Shown here: positions 36,356 through 45,041 of the stretch, piece by piece | How the letters are laid out: every line of letters begins with the position of its first letter | Position numbering within the stretch: the stretch's first letter is position 1 | NCBI GenBank assembly: GCA_963819075.1 | Contig: CAWFUP010000005.1 | Location: forward strand, 286,375 to 350,374 | Source: CAVQBJ01 sp963819075 | GTDB taxonomy: Bacteria; Actinomycetota; Thermoleophilia; Solirubrobacterales; Solirubrobacteraceae | Length of the DNA stretch: 64,000 nucleotides | Reading direction: 5' to 3' | Position numbers and translations under genes: made by a program | Notes under the pieces: generated by a model | The model's database searches: none | Seen by the model: only the letters and a program-made list of their open reading frames with translations | Told to the model about the DNA's origin: nothing

Positions 36356-36390
36356 TCGGCCGCGCCGGCCACGCACGCCGGCGCGGCCGA
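36356..36390 (+). terminator. 14-bp perfect hairpin after GH19 gene
   Basis: TCGGCCGCGCCGGC (36356-36369), a 7-nt loop, then GCCGGCGCGGCCGA (36377-36390). It lies 36 bp past the stop of the repeat/GH19 gene. There is no T-run, which is common for GC-rich actinobacterial terminators. The stem is perfect over 14 bp. Confidence 0.68.
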
Positions 36391-37802
36391 CTCGGTCACG
36401 ACCGCCGAACCGACCGGCGAGCGAGCGGCCCGGACGTGCGCTCCCTCCCGGCGCGCCGTTCACGCGCTGATCCTCGCGGACGAGCGCGCTCGGAGCGCGG
36501 CGGGTCTCGTTCGAACCGCGGCCCGGCGACGCGGCCGGCTCCGGTTTCAACATCCGCCGGGCTCGCGATCAACCCCGGGCCGTTGCGGCCGATCATCCGC
36601 GGCCCGACGCGCGACGTGGCGGGTACCACCGCCGAACCCGGTGGGCAAGCTAATAGCACCCGCCTCGTCGGAGGCCCGCGACCAGTTACAGGCTTGCGAC
36701 AACCTCACGCATCCCGCGAGCAATGCGAATACCGGGACGACCGCATTCGCCGTCGCGCCGGCCCGGGGACGCACGAGTGCCTCGGCGACCAGGTAGTCGC
36801 CCGGAACGCCGACGATGACCGAGAAGGGGGCCCCGGGACTCGCGGGCGGGAGGCGCACGCAGCGCGGCCGCTGCCGGACGATCCTGTCGTCGCCATTCCG
36901 ATCGCGCGAGACGCGGCCCGGGCGCGATGGAAGTGATCGTCGGGCACAGCAACTAGACGATCGAGATGGGATCGGCCTCGTGTACGCGCCGATCGGAGTC
37001 AGTCGCCCGGCCTGTACGGCTTGAACGGGCCAGCCTTCGCCGCAGCGCCCGGCGCGATCGTCGTCGGCGGGCCGACACTACGCCCGACGAGTCGCTCCGA
37101 ACGCGGCCGCTGTCAACGTGGTCGCCAAGAGATATCGCTGGTGGACATGAAGCCCGTACAGCGCCGGTACGACGGCTCCTGCGAGCGCTCCCGACACGGC
37201 CGCCACAGCGTCAGGCCAGCGCCTATCAAGCATCCGATATGCGCGAGAGCAGAACCTGAAAGGCGCGAGGGCGAGGTTTGCGCGAGCCCAAGTTGCGGTG
37301 AGGGATCGAGAACGCTGAATGCCAAACGCGTCTTCCGGCGACTGAGGCGCGTCACGACAGGGCAATCGCTGTTTCGAGAGCCGCTCGGCGCGCCGCGGTC
37401 GCTGAAGACTGATTCAGCGTCCCATCGCTCTGGCGTGCGTCCACCGAGGAAGTATCTACGCGGCCTTCCGTCTTCGCAAGATCCGGCGCCGCGCCCGACT
37501 ACTGCGCCGTCAGGCCACACTCGCCGGACGGCTGCCCTGGTGGCCAAGGACGCGTCCCACTCATCCTCCCGTGCGTCGTCCCGCACACGCGTCATAGCGA
37601 CCGGAGCGTTGCCGAAGCAGATGCCTGGTCTCGGAGCGCCCAAATTGTGACAGCGATCGTCGCGCGGTGGGCGCTCCCGCGGAAAGGGGTGATTCCGCGG
37701 ATGACCGGCGTTGTTGGCCCTCCGGGCCGGTCCGGGCCCACCAAGCTCAGGGAGCCGTGAATGCCCGCACGGCCACTGCCCTGCCGGTCAGGCGTTCGGC
37801 AG
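36391..37802. other. low-coding, probably decayed region of the island
   Basis: About 1.4 kb in which every open frame is Arg/Pro/Ser-rich, lacks ribosome sites and shows no recognisable motif. One leftward frame near 37078-37365 contains a short hydrophobic stretch, but this is too weak to call. Probably decayed cargo or former mobility genes. Confidence 0.45.
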
Positions 37803-38156
37803 TCAGGCCCGAAACCTCAAGTTGAGGAGCAGACGGAACACCAGGCGCGCGTTCGCCGCTGGCCCACCGTCCGACTCGAGCGCGACGACCGCACCTACCG
37901 CCCGCGCGACGCGGCCTCCGATTTCCGTGACTTGGCAGTGAACGCCGAGATAGTCGACGCTCCACCCAGGTTCGAGGTACCCGCGTCTCTCAAGGAGCTT
38001 CATGCGGCGCCTGGCCCCGATCACGCGCATCAGCACGGCATGGCGCAACTTGTGCCCCGGCGCTCGCGGCCGCTGCGGCGGAATACAAATGGCCGCCAGA
38101 ACGAAGGCGTCGCGGGTCCGCAACGTGGAAATCTCGTGCTCAAGATTGTGGTTCAA
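37803..38156 (-). CDS. possible winged-helix DNA-binding protein
   Basis: 117 aa from a TTG start. Residues 15-95 read like a winged helix (LRTRDAFVLAAI, MKLLERRGYLEPGW, then VTEIGGRVARAVGA as a beta-wing). No family assigned. It lies in the poorly coding end of the island, so it could be a remnant. It is on the same strand as the PH-domain gene upstream. Confidence 0.42.
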   Translation of the reverse strand: MNHNLEHEISTLRTRDAFVLAAICIPPQRPRAPGHKLRHAVLMRVIGARRRMKLLERRGYLEPGWSVDYLGVHCQVTEIGGRVARAVGAVVALESDGGPAANARLVFRLLLNLRFRA

Positions 38157-38429
38157 CTCGGCGCAGTCTGTTCTTTCGGCCCTGGCGACGTGAAACCTTC
38201 GGTCGCAATACCCAGACGGACTCGTCAGCGCTGACAGCGAGCCGCCACCTTTCGCCCTCAGTGCGCTTCCACTGCACTGGCGGCGGAGTCGGCGCGCGAT
38301 TGCCCTGCCGACGCCGCAATCGCGCCGGTCAGCGTCCGGCGCGACGATTGGAATCGTCGCAAGAGGAACGGTCGCGGTCGGACCCTCGCCTGGGCGAAAG
38401 CGAGCGCGCCGAGACGCTCCGTAGCGTGA

Positions 38430-38969
38430 CTAGAGCCGCCCTGTGTCGGCCCGGAGAAGCCCACGTAGAAAGTCGAGTGGGTCGTCTTGGAGCGTGCCGG
38501 CGGCGCGTAGTCGCGCGGGGCGAAACCACCATGTCCACCACGATCGCGTCGGCGTCAGGATCAGCGTCGGCACGGCGGGCTGGGCGCCGCCGAAGCGATG
38601 GTGTCGCTTCACCCGAACGCGCTGCTCTCCCCACATGCCGAACGGAATCGCTTCGAAGTCCTCGATGTCGGCCCACCTGATGCGCGTCCGGTTCAGCGCC
38701 CGAATCAACACGACTCCGTCGGACGTGACCACCAGCCCCATCTTCCGCGCCCGCCATTCGCACGCCGCCGTGAACACGACTAACGCCGCCAAGAGGCACA
38801 GCCCCACGACTCGAGTCGTCGCCGGCCAGACGACGTCGCGAGCGGCGAGCAGCCAGAACGGACTAAGCAATCCGACGTACAACAACCGCGCACTGCCCGG
38901 CCACCGGGCCTCCTGATAGAGCGCACTGTGCTGGACCACGCTTTCGCTCGCGATCGCTGTCTCCGCCAT
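38430..38969 (-). CDS. PH-domain-like membrane protein
   Basis: 179 aa, ATG start. Two hydrophobic segments (about 28-45 and 52-70) are followed by a bacterial PH-like domain (GLVVTSDGVVLIRALNRTRIRWADIEDFEAIPFG, with positions about 77-110). This is the layout of the small actinobacterial PH-domain membrane proteins. Function unknown. It is the most convincing gene in the right part of the island. Confidence 0.68.
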   Translation of the reverse strand: MAETAIASESVVQHSALYQEARWPGSARLLYVGLLSPFWLLAARDVVWPATTRVVGLCLLAALVVFTAACEWRARKMGLVVTSDGVVLIRALNRTRIRWADIEDFEAIPFGMWGEQRVRVKRHHRFGGAQPAVPTLILTPTRSWWTWWFRPARLRAAGTLQDDPLDFLRGLLRADTGRL

Positions 38970-39451
38970 GCACGAGTGATCGACACCAACCGCCCCGTCC
39001 TTGACGGCGACAGACCGTCACCAGCGGAGCGCAGGACGCGTGCTTCCGCCGAGGAGCATCGGCCCGTGTTAGCGGGCCGGACGATCGAGATCGACGGACA
39101 GCGCAACTCGGCCGGACCACGATTGGGGTCTCGGTCCGCCAACCGGGATGCGTCCAGCCGTCACGGGGCGGACGATTCCTTTCGTCCCCCGGCACCCGGC
39201 CGCGTGGGCGACTGCATCGGCGACGAGGCGCTCGCCCGGATCGGGTCGGATCTGCGCCGCACCGGACGTCCTCAGTCGCCCAGGCCGAGGCGCCGGCCTG
39301 GTGCGGCATACGCGCTCGCTCCGCGGCCGGACTGTGTGCCGAGAACTTTGTCCCAAACTTTGTCCCAACCTCCGCAATTCTGAGGTGAGTTGAGCGCAGT
39401 TGGGCGCATGTAAAATGGCTTGCCAGAGCCAAAAGGCCCTGCATATGGGCA
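38970..39451. other. non-coding right end of the island
   Basis: About 480 bp with no gene. It contains a 12-bp tandem duplication at 39344-39367 about 85 bp from the right attachment repeat. None of the frames shows tyrosine-recombinase motifs, so no integrase remnant can be claimed. Confidence 0.45.
39344..39367. repeat. 12-bp tandem duplication near attachment site
   Basis: AACTTTGTCCCA occurs twice in tandem, close to the right island boundary. It could be an arm-type recombinase or excisionase binding site, or the trace of a lost gene end. Only the duplication is seen; the role is speculation. Confidence 0.4.
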
Positions 39452-39497
39452 ACTCATAATCCGTCGCGCGCAGGTTCGAGTCCTGCCCGGCCCATGG
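39452..39497 (+). repeat. right attachment repeat (tRNA 3' fragment)
   Basis: A perfect 46-bp copy of 25274-25319 (anticodon loop to just past the tRNA end). The 5' half of the tRNA is missing here, so this is not a tRNA gene. It marks the right boundary of the island. Confidence 0.88.
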
Positions 39498-39662
39498 GGA
39501 AGGCCTGCAAATGGCGTTGTCGGTTTGTCGGTCGAGGCTGGGTCGCACTCAAGAGCGAATATTGTCTCTGAACCGGTTTGCGGCATCGGCTCGACGGCGC
39601 AGCGACGCCTCGGCGACTGGCTCGTTGTCGGACGGTCCGAGGAGCGCCGGACAGGGCTGTCA

Positions 39663-40607
39663 TCAGCCTCCAACGCTCGTTGCGGAGTGTTGAGCGGAGG
39701 CCGGCGTCGACGCAATCAGGTCGTTGATCTGTCGCGCCAGGTCTGGCCCCGCGTCTTCCTGCAGGAAGTGTCCAGCGTGTGGCGTGGTGTGCGGTTGCCC
39801 GGCGGCTCCGGGAACGTGCTCCTGGAATATCCGCTCGCCGCCTCGCATGATGGGATCCCGGTCGCTGAAGACGGTGAGGAACGGCTTGTTCCATCGCGCG
39901 AGTGCCTGCCATGCCTCGCGATTGGCCGGTATCGCCGGATCGCGAGGCGAAATGGGAACGAGCCCAGGAAACGCCCGCGCGCCCGCCTTCGCGTCAGGCA
40001 CAGAGAACGGCGCGTCGTACGCGCGGCGCTCGCCTGGGGACAGCCTTCGCAGGCACCCGGCGTTGACGATACGGCTGACCGGGAGGACCGGGCTGTAGGT
40101 CGCGAACGCTCGCCACGCCACGAACGCCGCGATGTTCGCGAGATGCGGACGCGCATGACCGTCGGCGATCGGGAGGGCACCGTTGCCGATCACGATGCGC
40201 GCGAAGCGATCCTCGTTCTCGGCGGCCACGCGCAGACCGATCAGTGCGCCCCAGTCCTGGCAGAACAGGGTAATCCCGCGAAGGTCTAGTGCTCGGATGA
40301 AGTCGGTCATCCAGTCGACGTGGCGCTGGTAGGTGTAGTCGCGCTTCTCGGCCGGCTTGTCGGACTTTCCGAAGCCGACGAGATCCGGTGCGATCACGCG
40401 GCTGCCGCCGGCCGCGCACACCGGGATCATGTGTCGATACAGGTACGACCAGGTCGGCTCGCCATGAAGCATGAGCACAGGCGCCGCCGATGAGTCACCC
40501 TCATCGACGTAGTGCATCCGGAGTCCGTCGACGTCTGCATAGTGCGCCTCGAACGGATAGTCCTCGAGGTCGTCGAAGCAGGAGTCGGGCGTTCGGGTCG
40601 TGGTCAC
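39663..40607 (-). CDS. haloalkane dehalogenase-like alpha/beta hydrolase
   Basis: 314 aa. GTG 40607 is chosen because AAGGGAG lies 6 nt upstream and the start overlaps the upstream TetR stop (GTGA). The alpha/beta-hydrolase core has HGEPTW (48-53, oxyanion hole), nucleophile Asp118 with halide-binding Trp119 in FCQDWGALIG, an acidic residue in FSDRDPI (Asp249/251) and His280 in HAGHFLQED. An Asp-Trp nucleophile plus HGEPTWSYLYR is typical of haloalkane dehalogenases (DhlA-like subfamily), though related esterases exist. Probably regulated by the coupled TetR protein. Confidence 0.87.
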   Translation of the reverse strand: MTTTRTPDSCFDDLEDYPFEAHYADVDGLRMHYVDEGDSSAAPVLMLHGEPTWSYLYRHMIPVCAAGGSRVIAPDLVGFGKSDKPAEKRDYTYQRHVDWMTDFIRALDLRGITLFCQDWGALIGLRVAAENEDRFARIVIGNGALPIADGHARPHLANIAAFVAWRAFATYSPVLPVSRIVNAGCLRRLSPGERRAYDAPFSVPDAKAGARAFPGLVPISPRDPAIPANREAWQALARWNKPFLTVFSDRDPIMRGGERIFQEHVPGAAGQPHTTPHAGHFLQEDAGPDLARQINDLIASTPASAQHSATSVGG

Positions 40608-41246
40608 GGGAGACTCCCTTCTGTTGCGGGGGGTTTGAGGCTGCTCCGCACGCCCTCTCGGAGCAGCCGGCGAAGCTGCCGACGCCCTTCGCCGGCAGCC
40701 GCAAGCACGGTTGCCCCGAGCAGCAGCGCGAATACCTGATCGCTCACAAGACCGACGATCAAGCCGGGGGTCGGCGTCGTGCTCATCGATGGCGCCTTGC
40801 ACCAGGAGCGCGATCACGCCGCGCACGGCACCGAGCGACTCTCCGATGCGTGCTCGTATGGCGTCCTCGCGCGGCGCGAGCTCTAGCGCGGTGCTGATGA
40901 CCAGACACCCCGGCCGGCCGGTTGTCTGGTTGGATGCGCCGGCGGAGGAGAGCCCGAGCGCGGTATCCAGTCGCGCGTGGAGAAGTCGCACGAGTCGACG
41001 CGAAGCTGAACCACGCCGGGCGATATTCGGCAGGATGTCCTCGGTGGCGATCAGTTCGCCGTAGCGGTCCAGCGCCGCGTGGAACGCCCCATTCTTGTCG
41101 CCAAATGTCCGATAGAAGCTGCCTCGGTGCATTCCGCTCGCCTGCAGCAGGTCGTCAATCGATGTGGCCGCGTAGCCCGTGGACCAGAAGCGGCGCATGA
41201 TTCCGTCCAGGGCGGTGTCGCGATCCACCAGCGCGTGTCGGCCCAT
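40604..41246 (-). pseudogene. TetR-family regulator, frameshifted
   Basis: Begins ATG 41246 with an intact TetR HTH (RFWSTGYAATSIDDLLQASG, HRGSFYRTFGDKNGAFHAALD). The frame runs to about residue 158 (LLVQGAIDEHDADP), then continues in the next frame as GLIVGLVSDQVFALLLGATVL to a TGA that overlaps the dehalogenase GTG. Removing one base from the run of five G/C at 40766-40770 restores a protein of about 213 aa. The break is either a sequence error or a recent mutation. The likely ligand is the dehalogenase substrate or a related compound. Confidence 0.75.
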
Positions 41247-41333
41247 GTAGTCCTCTCTGGCGATCGACCTTCGGATCGGTAAGGCTAACACTTCATGAGA
41301 CCGATCGGTCTCAAAACAAGTTCCGGGGCTCGC

Positions 41334-41351
41334 CTAGTAGTGCTTTGTTAG
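41334..41351. repeat. left CTAG duplication and IS inverted repeat
   Basis: CTAG followed by the 14-bp terminal repeat. With the adjacent outer C, the symmetry with the right end extends to 19 bp because CTAG is itself palindromic. Confidence 0.9.
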
Positions 41352-42821
41352 GTCTTCTCACTCGTTCTGAAGGGTCCGGTGCAGGAGCAGCTTGGCGAGC
41401 TCGATTGGTTGTTGGCAGGTGGAGCAGCGGCCGGTCCAGCACTTGAACAGTGGCTGGAGCAGGTGGACTGCCTGGGGGAGGGTCAGGCCGGCCGCTGGTG
41501 ATTTGGGTGCTGCCGCTCCAGGGTCAAGAACCCGTGCACGGCGGTCACGAGCGCGGTGTGGTGATACCAGCCGAGCCAGGAACGGCCTTCGTAGTGGTCT
41601 AGGCCGAGCTCGCCCTTGAGCTGCTTGTAGTCGAGCTCGATCTTCCAGCGCATCCGCGCGAGACGGGCGAGCCGCTCGGGCCTGGTGTCGGCAGGCAGGT
41701 TGGAGAGCCAGTAATCAGTTGGCTGCTTGCGACCTTTGGGCCATTCGACGACCAGCCACTCCTCCCGTCGCGGGGTGGATCGCTTCTCCCACTCGTGCGC
41801 GGCGCGGACGCGCAGCAAACAGAAGCGCGATCGCATCCGCTTGCCGTCCGGTCCGTCGCGGAACGTCACGGTCTGAAAGCGCTCGGGTCCGAGCCGGGCG
41901 ATCAGCTCGCCGATCTGCTCGGGCTCGCGATCCGGGCGCGGGCGCGTCTTCTGCCGCCCGGACCCGGCGGCGCGCGGCGCGGGAACCTCGAAGACCGTCT
42001 CGGGCGCGAACACGCTGACTTCTTCGGAGATCGACAGCACATACTCAAGCTCAGCGTCATCAAGCCGCTCGCGCAGCGCGGTGTTCTTCCCGTACGCGCA
42101 GTCGCCGAGGATCGGCGCCTTGGCGATCTCCCAGCCAACGGCGCGCTCGACCAGTTCTGCCGCGAGCTCGGGCTTGGTCTTGAACACCACCTCCTCGGGG
42201 ATCTTCGCCTTCCTGCGCCGCTCCGCGTCATCGCACCACTCCTCCGGCAGATACAGCGCCCACCCCAACGGCACCGTCCCCTCGCTGCCGACCGCGTGCA
42301 CCGACACCCCGATCTGACAGTTCCCCGTCTTGCCCAGCGTCCCCGAGTACTGGCGCTTGACCCCCGGCGAGTCCTTGCCGTCCTTCGGAAACCCGGTGTC
42401 GTCCAACACCCACGCCTGCACGTCGATCTCCGGCACAACCCGCTGCGCGACCGCCTTGACCACAACCGCCGAATCCCACGGACTATCGGCCAGGAACTGC
42501 TGCATCGACTGATAGTCAGCGTCGACGCCCAACCGCTCGACCAACGGCTCAAGCGACCTGCGCGCACCCTGCTCGAGCAACCCGCGCAGATACAAGCCGC
42601 CGTTACGAACCTGCACCGGCCGGTTCATCGCCCCCGCCAGCACCTCGACCCCGAACGCCTCCAACCGCTCGGCCACCACCGCCGGCGCATCAACAACCCG
42701 GCCTTCACCAACAGCGTCAGCAGTCACAACAGCCATCATGACCTCCTCGCGATCGCCAGCAACGCGAGAAGGGTTCGCCGCAACCCCAGCGAACCCCTAC
42801 CCCACAACTAACAAAGCACTA
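41338..42821 (-). mobile_element. IS701-family insertion sequence
   Basis: 1484 bp. Perfect 14-bp terminal inverted repeats TAGTGCTTTGTTAG (41338-41351) and CTAACAAAGCACTA (42808-42821) are flanked on both sides by CTAG (41334-41337 and 42822-42825), the target duplication known for IS701-type elements. One transposase gene fills most of it. Ends and gene are intact, so it may be active or recently inserted. Confidence 0.9.
41483..42739 (-). CDS. IS701-family transposase
   Basis: 418 aa DDE-type transposase. IS701 hallmarks: WVLDDTGFPKDGKDSPGVKRQYSGTLGKTGNCQIGVS in pieces (first catalytic Asp in LDDTGF near residue 113), the second Asp in ILGDCAYGKN, and the Glu region in RMRWKIELDYKQLKGELGLDHYEGRSW. 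Full length and uninterrupted. It lies between the TetR/dehalogenase pair and the 43-kb cluster. Confidence 0.94.
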   Translation of the reverse strand: MMAVVTADAVGEGRVVDAPAVVAERLEAFGVEVLAGAMNRPVQVRNGGLYLRGLLEQGARRSLEPLVERLGVDADYQSMQQFLADSPWDSAVVVKAVAQRVVPEIDVQAWVLDDTGFPKDGKDSPGVKRQYSGTLGKTGNCQIGVSVHAVGSEGTVPLGWALYLPEEWCDDAERRRKAKIPEEVVFKTKPELAAELVERAVGWEIAKAPILGDCAYGKNTALRERLDDAELEYVLSISEEVSVFAPETVFEVPAPRAAGSGRQKTRPRPDREPEQIGELIARLGPERFQTVTFRDGPDGKRMRSRFCLLRVRAAHEWEKRSTPRREEWLVVEWPKGRKQPTDYWLSNLPADTRPERLARLARMRWKIELDYKQLKGELGLDHYEGRSWLGWYHHTALVTAVHGFLTLERQHPNHQRPA

Positions 42822-42825
42822 CTAG
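42808..42825. repeat. right IS inverted repeat and CTAG duplication
   Basis: Exact reverse complement of the left end, followed by CTAG. It defines the right boundary of the insertion sequence. Confidence 0.9.
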
Positions 42826-43020
42826 GCCGGTGCCGGTGAAACCATCGCGCCGTCCGCGCCCGAGTGAATCAGACGACGCTGAGTCGCGGGCGCTTCGCGC
42901 CAACTCCGCGCCCGCGTCGCGCTTGGCTCTTCGCACGAGGCCGGCCGCAGCCGCGCCCGACCGACGAGAGGAGCACTCGACGGCCGACGGGATGGCTGGC
43001 GTCTCGCCAGATCGTGCGCG

Positions 43021-43689
43021 CTACTCGCCGCTTGCCGCCTCCGAATGGGGCGGATCGGGCGGTGACTCCGCCGGCGCGTGATTCTCGCTCGGCGGGGATG
43101 GGGCCTGGTCGGCCGCTGTAGCGGCGGGCGTGGATGTGTCGGGCGCTGGGGTGGCCGCAGCGGCGGGCGTGGATGTATCGGGCGCGGCAGTGGCCGCAGC
43201 CGCGGCCACGCCCGCGAGCTCCGTGCGGCGGGTGTCGGTTCGACGTCGCGCGGAGCGTCGACGAACCACGAGCGCGTAGGTCACGGCGGACGCGAGGAGC
43301 ATGCCCGCAGTGATGAGCAGCCAGCGGCTCATGTAGACGCCGTCACCGAGTGACGTGTCGGCGCGATAGTTGGAGGCGTTCAGACCGAGGATCGATGGGA
43401 AGAAGACGAGCAGGAGGAGGCCACTCATCATCGCCGGCGCCCTGACGAAGTTCACGTCGCCGGCGACCCGCCGCGGCGCCGCGCGCCCGGCGATTCGATC
43501 CAGCAGCGAATACAGCGGGAACAGCACGAAGTCATGGCCGATGATCGCCAGAGCGAACCAGGCAAGAACGTTGACGAGGTGCCCGCCGCTGAGGAGCTTG
43601 CTCGCCGCATATCCGGCCAGCGCAAAGCTGGCGAGGAGAGCGAGGAGCTGAAGCGGCGAGGCTCCATAGGCGCGGCGCCAGGCGGTCAT
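43021..43689 (-). CDS. membrane protein with low-complexity tail
   Basis: 222 aa; ATG 43689 overlaps the stop of the molybdopterin oxidoreductase gene (ATGA), so the two are translationally coupled. About four hydrophobic segments in the first 145 residues (LQLLALLASFALAGYAASKL, VNVLAWFALAIIGHDFVLFP, SGLLLLVFFPSILGLN, RWLLITAGMLLASAVTYALV). A roughly 70-residue Ala/Pro/Thr-rich tail contains a repeated APDTSTPA unit. Possibly a partner subunit of the oxidoreductase. No family name recognised. Confidence 0.78.
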   Translation of the reverse strand: MTAWRRAYGASPLQLLALLASFALAGYAASKLLSGGHLVNVLAWFALAIIGHDFVLFPLYSLLDRIAGRAAPRRVAGDVNFVRAPAMMSGLLLLVFFPSILGLNASNYRADTSLGDGVYMSRWLLITAGMLLASAVTYALVVRRRSARRRTDTRRTELAGVAAAAATAAPDTSTPAAAATPAPDTSTPAATAADQAPSPPSENHAPAESPPDPPHSEAASGE

Positions 43690-44960
43690 CACGTCGAGAA
43701 CTCGATCGCGGACACCCACTTGGTCTGGTGCACGCCGGGCGCTCCGGGGATGATGATGCGGGCGGGAAAGCCGTGGTCGAGGGACAGGTCGGCGCCGTTG
43801 ACGTGTAGGGCTAGCAGCGAGCGGGCGTCGAGGACTTGGTCCCCGCTGAGGGAGGCCCGGCTGAAGACGCCGCGCGATTGCAGCGACGTGACGTGCGCCG
43901 ACGCCGGGTCGGGCACGCCGACCATGGCCGCGAGGTCGCCCAGCCGCACGCCGCCCCACCGCTGAGTCGTCGACCAGCCCTCGACGCAGGCGATCGGCAG
44001 GCTCGCTTCAACCTGAGCGAGGTCCAGGAGATCGGCGCGCGACAGCCGCAGCTGCGAGCGGCCGATGACCACGAGTCGCCACGCCGCACCGGTCTGAGCC
44101 GCGGTTATCCCGACCGCGGCGGCGGTCCGGTTGATCTGGAAGTCGTTAGGCCCCGATCCGAGGCTTCGCCCGTGCGGTGCGAGGAGGGCCAGGCGGCGTA
44201 GCGGGCCGCCGACCGACTGTCCGATACTCACAGCGAGCAGCGTGAGCGAGCCGCCGCCGATGAGTGCGAGCAGTCCGCGTCGCGACAGCGTCGGGTCCGC
44301 TGGAGCGATGGGAGCGAGACCGTCGGCCGTGAAGCGCTCGGCCTTCGTGGCGGCGAGATCCGCGCGTAATGGCGCCAGGGCCCCGTGAACACGATAGGCC
44401 TCGCGAACCGTCGGGAGCTTGATCGCCGCGTGCCCGAGGAACGCGGCGATGAACACCCAGGCCCCGTAGAAGTGACCGGTGTAAAAGGAGAAGTGAAACG
44501 GGTAGTAGACCTGGATGTTGACGATGCCGGTCGCGAACTCGAACAGCGCACTCCCGACGAGCAGCGCGACACTCAGGCGTTCGATCGCCTCGGCGGGGGA
44601 GCGCACGGGCGGGAACTGAAACAGTCGTGGGATGACCGACCACAGCTTGGCCAGCACGATCGGCACGAGCGCAAGACCGAGCATCACGTGCGTGCCTTGC
44701 GTCGCGGCGTACAGCCAGCTCGGGTGCGTGGGCCAGTTGAACAGGTAGAACCCGAGCAGCCCGTGGCCGGGCGTCAGGTCGTTGCCGGCCAGCTGTGGGT
44801 CATAGGCGGCGTAGGACAGCAGCCCCGTCAACGCGACGATGGTGAGCCCGACGAGCAGGACCGAGCCGAGGACCGCGGTCAGCCACGCGCCGCGGAGCGG
44901 GCTGCGCCAGAACGTGGGCCGAAACGGGGGAGGTAGGGGACGCGCGCGCCACGTTGCCAT
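43689..44960 (-). CDS. membrane-bound molybdopterin-dependent oxidoreductase
   Basis: 423 aa from ATG 44960 (GTG 44984 also in frame). The N-terminal half has four to five membrane spans with conserved-looking His residues (GNDLTPGHGLLGFYLF, TQGTHVMLGLALVPIVL), like a cytochrome-b561-type domain. A linker and hydrophobic segment (LLALIGGGSLTLLAVSIG) precede the sulfite-oxidase/YedY-like molybdopterin domain with the Mo-ligand Cys in LPIACVEGWSTTQRWGGVRL. Likely an electron-transfer reductase or oxidase facing outside; substrate unknown. Confidence 0.87.
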   Translation of the reverse strand: MATWRARPLPPPFRPTFWRSPLRGAWLTAVLGSVLLVGLTIVALTGLLSYAAYDPQLAGNDLTPGHGLLGFYLFNWPTHPSWLYAATQGTHVMLGLALVPIVLAKLWSVIPRLFQFPPVRSPAEAIERLSVALLVGSALFEFATGIVNIQVYYPFHFSFYTGHFYGAWVFIAAFLGHAAIKLPTVREAYRVHGALAPLRADLAATKAERFTADGLAPIAPADPTLSRRGLLALIGGGSLTLLAVSIGQSVGGPLRRLALLAPHGRSLGSGPNDFQINRTAAAVGITAAQTGAAWRLVVIGRSQLRLSRADLLDLAQVEASLPIACVEGWSTTQRWGGVRLGDLAAMVGVPDPASAHVTSLQSRGVFSRASLSGDQVLDARSLLALHVNGADLSLDHGFPARIIIPGAPGVHQTKWVSAIEFST

Positions 44961-45041
44961 CGCGCCCAGAATGGCGCACCGCACACGCCCACACCGCGAG
45001 CGGCGGCCAACTGTAAGGATTCGTAATCTGCGTGGCGCCGA

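Larger units (their letters stand above)
25320..39497. mobile_element. integrated genomic island at the CAT tRNA
   Basis: Bounded by perfect 46-bp direct repeats. Cargo in order: double-HD/LuxR regulator, amidase, SnoaL-like protein, O-methyltransferase, lipoprotein (reverse), two coupled membrane HTH proteins, repeat-GH19 secreted protein, then a 3-kb zone with few intact genes. No integrase, relaxase or phage structural gene is visible, so it may have lost its mobility genes or relied on enzymes supplied in trans. Coding density falls sharply towards the right end. Confidence 0.75.

Noticed and set aside
36391..37802. Several open frames of 60-210 codons
   Set aside because: Arg/Pro/Ser-rich composition, overlapping in several frames, no ribosome sites or motifs; consistent with non-coding GC-rich DNA.
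39452..39497. Second tRNA gene with CAT anticodon
   Set aside because: Only the anticodon loop and 3' half are present; the acceptor 5' strand and D arm are missing, so it is an attachment-site copy.
39663..41291. One continuous 542-codon frame reading as a TetR-dehalogenase fusion
   Set aside because: The middle part is Arg-rich out-of-frame sequence; the true TetR C-terminus lies in the neighbouring frame and the dehalogenase has its own ribosome site and GTG start.
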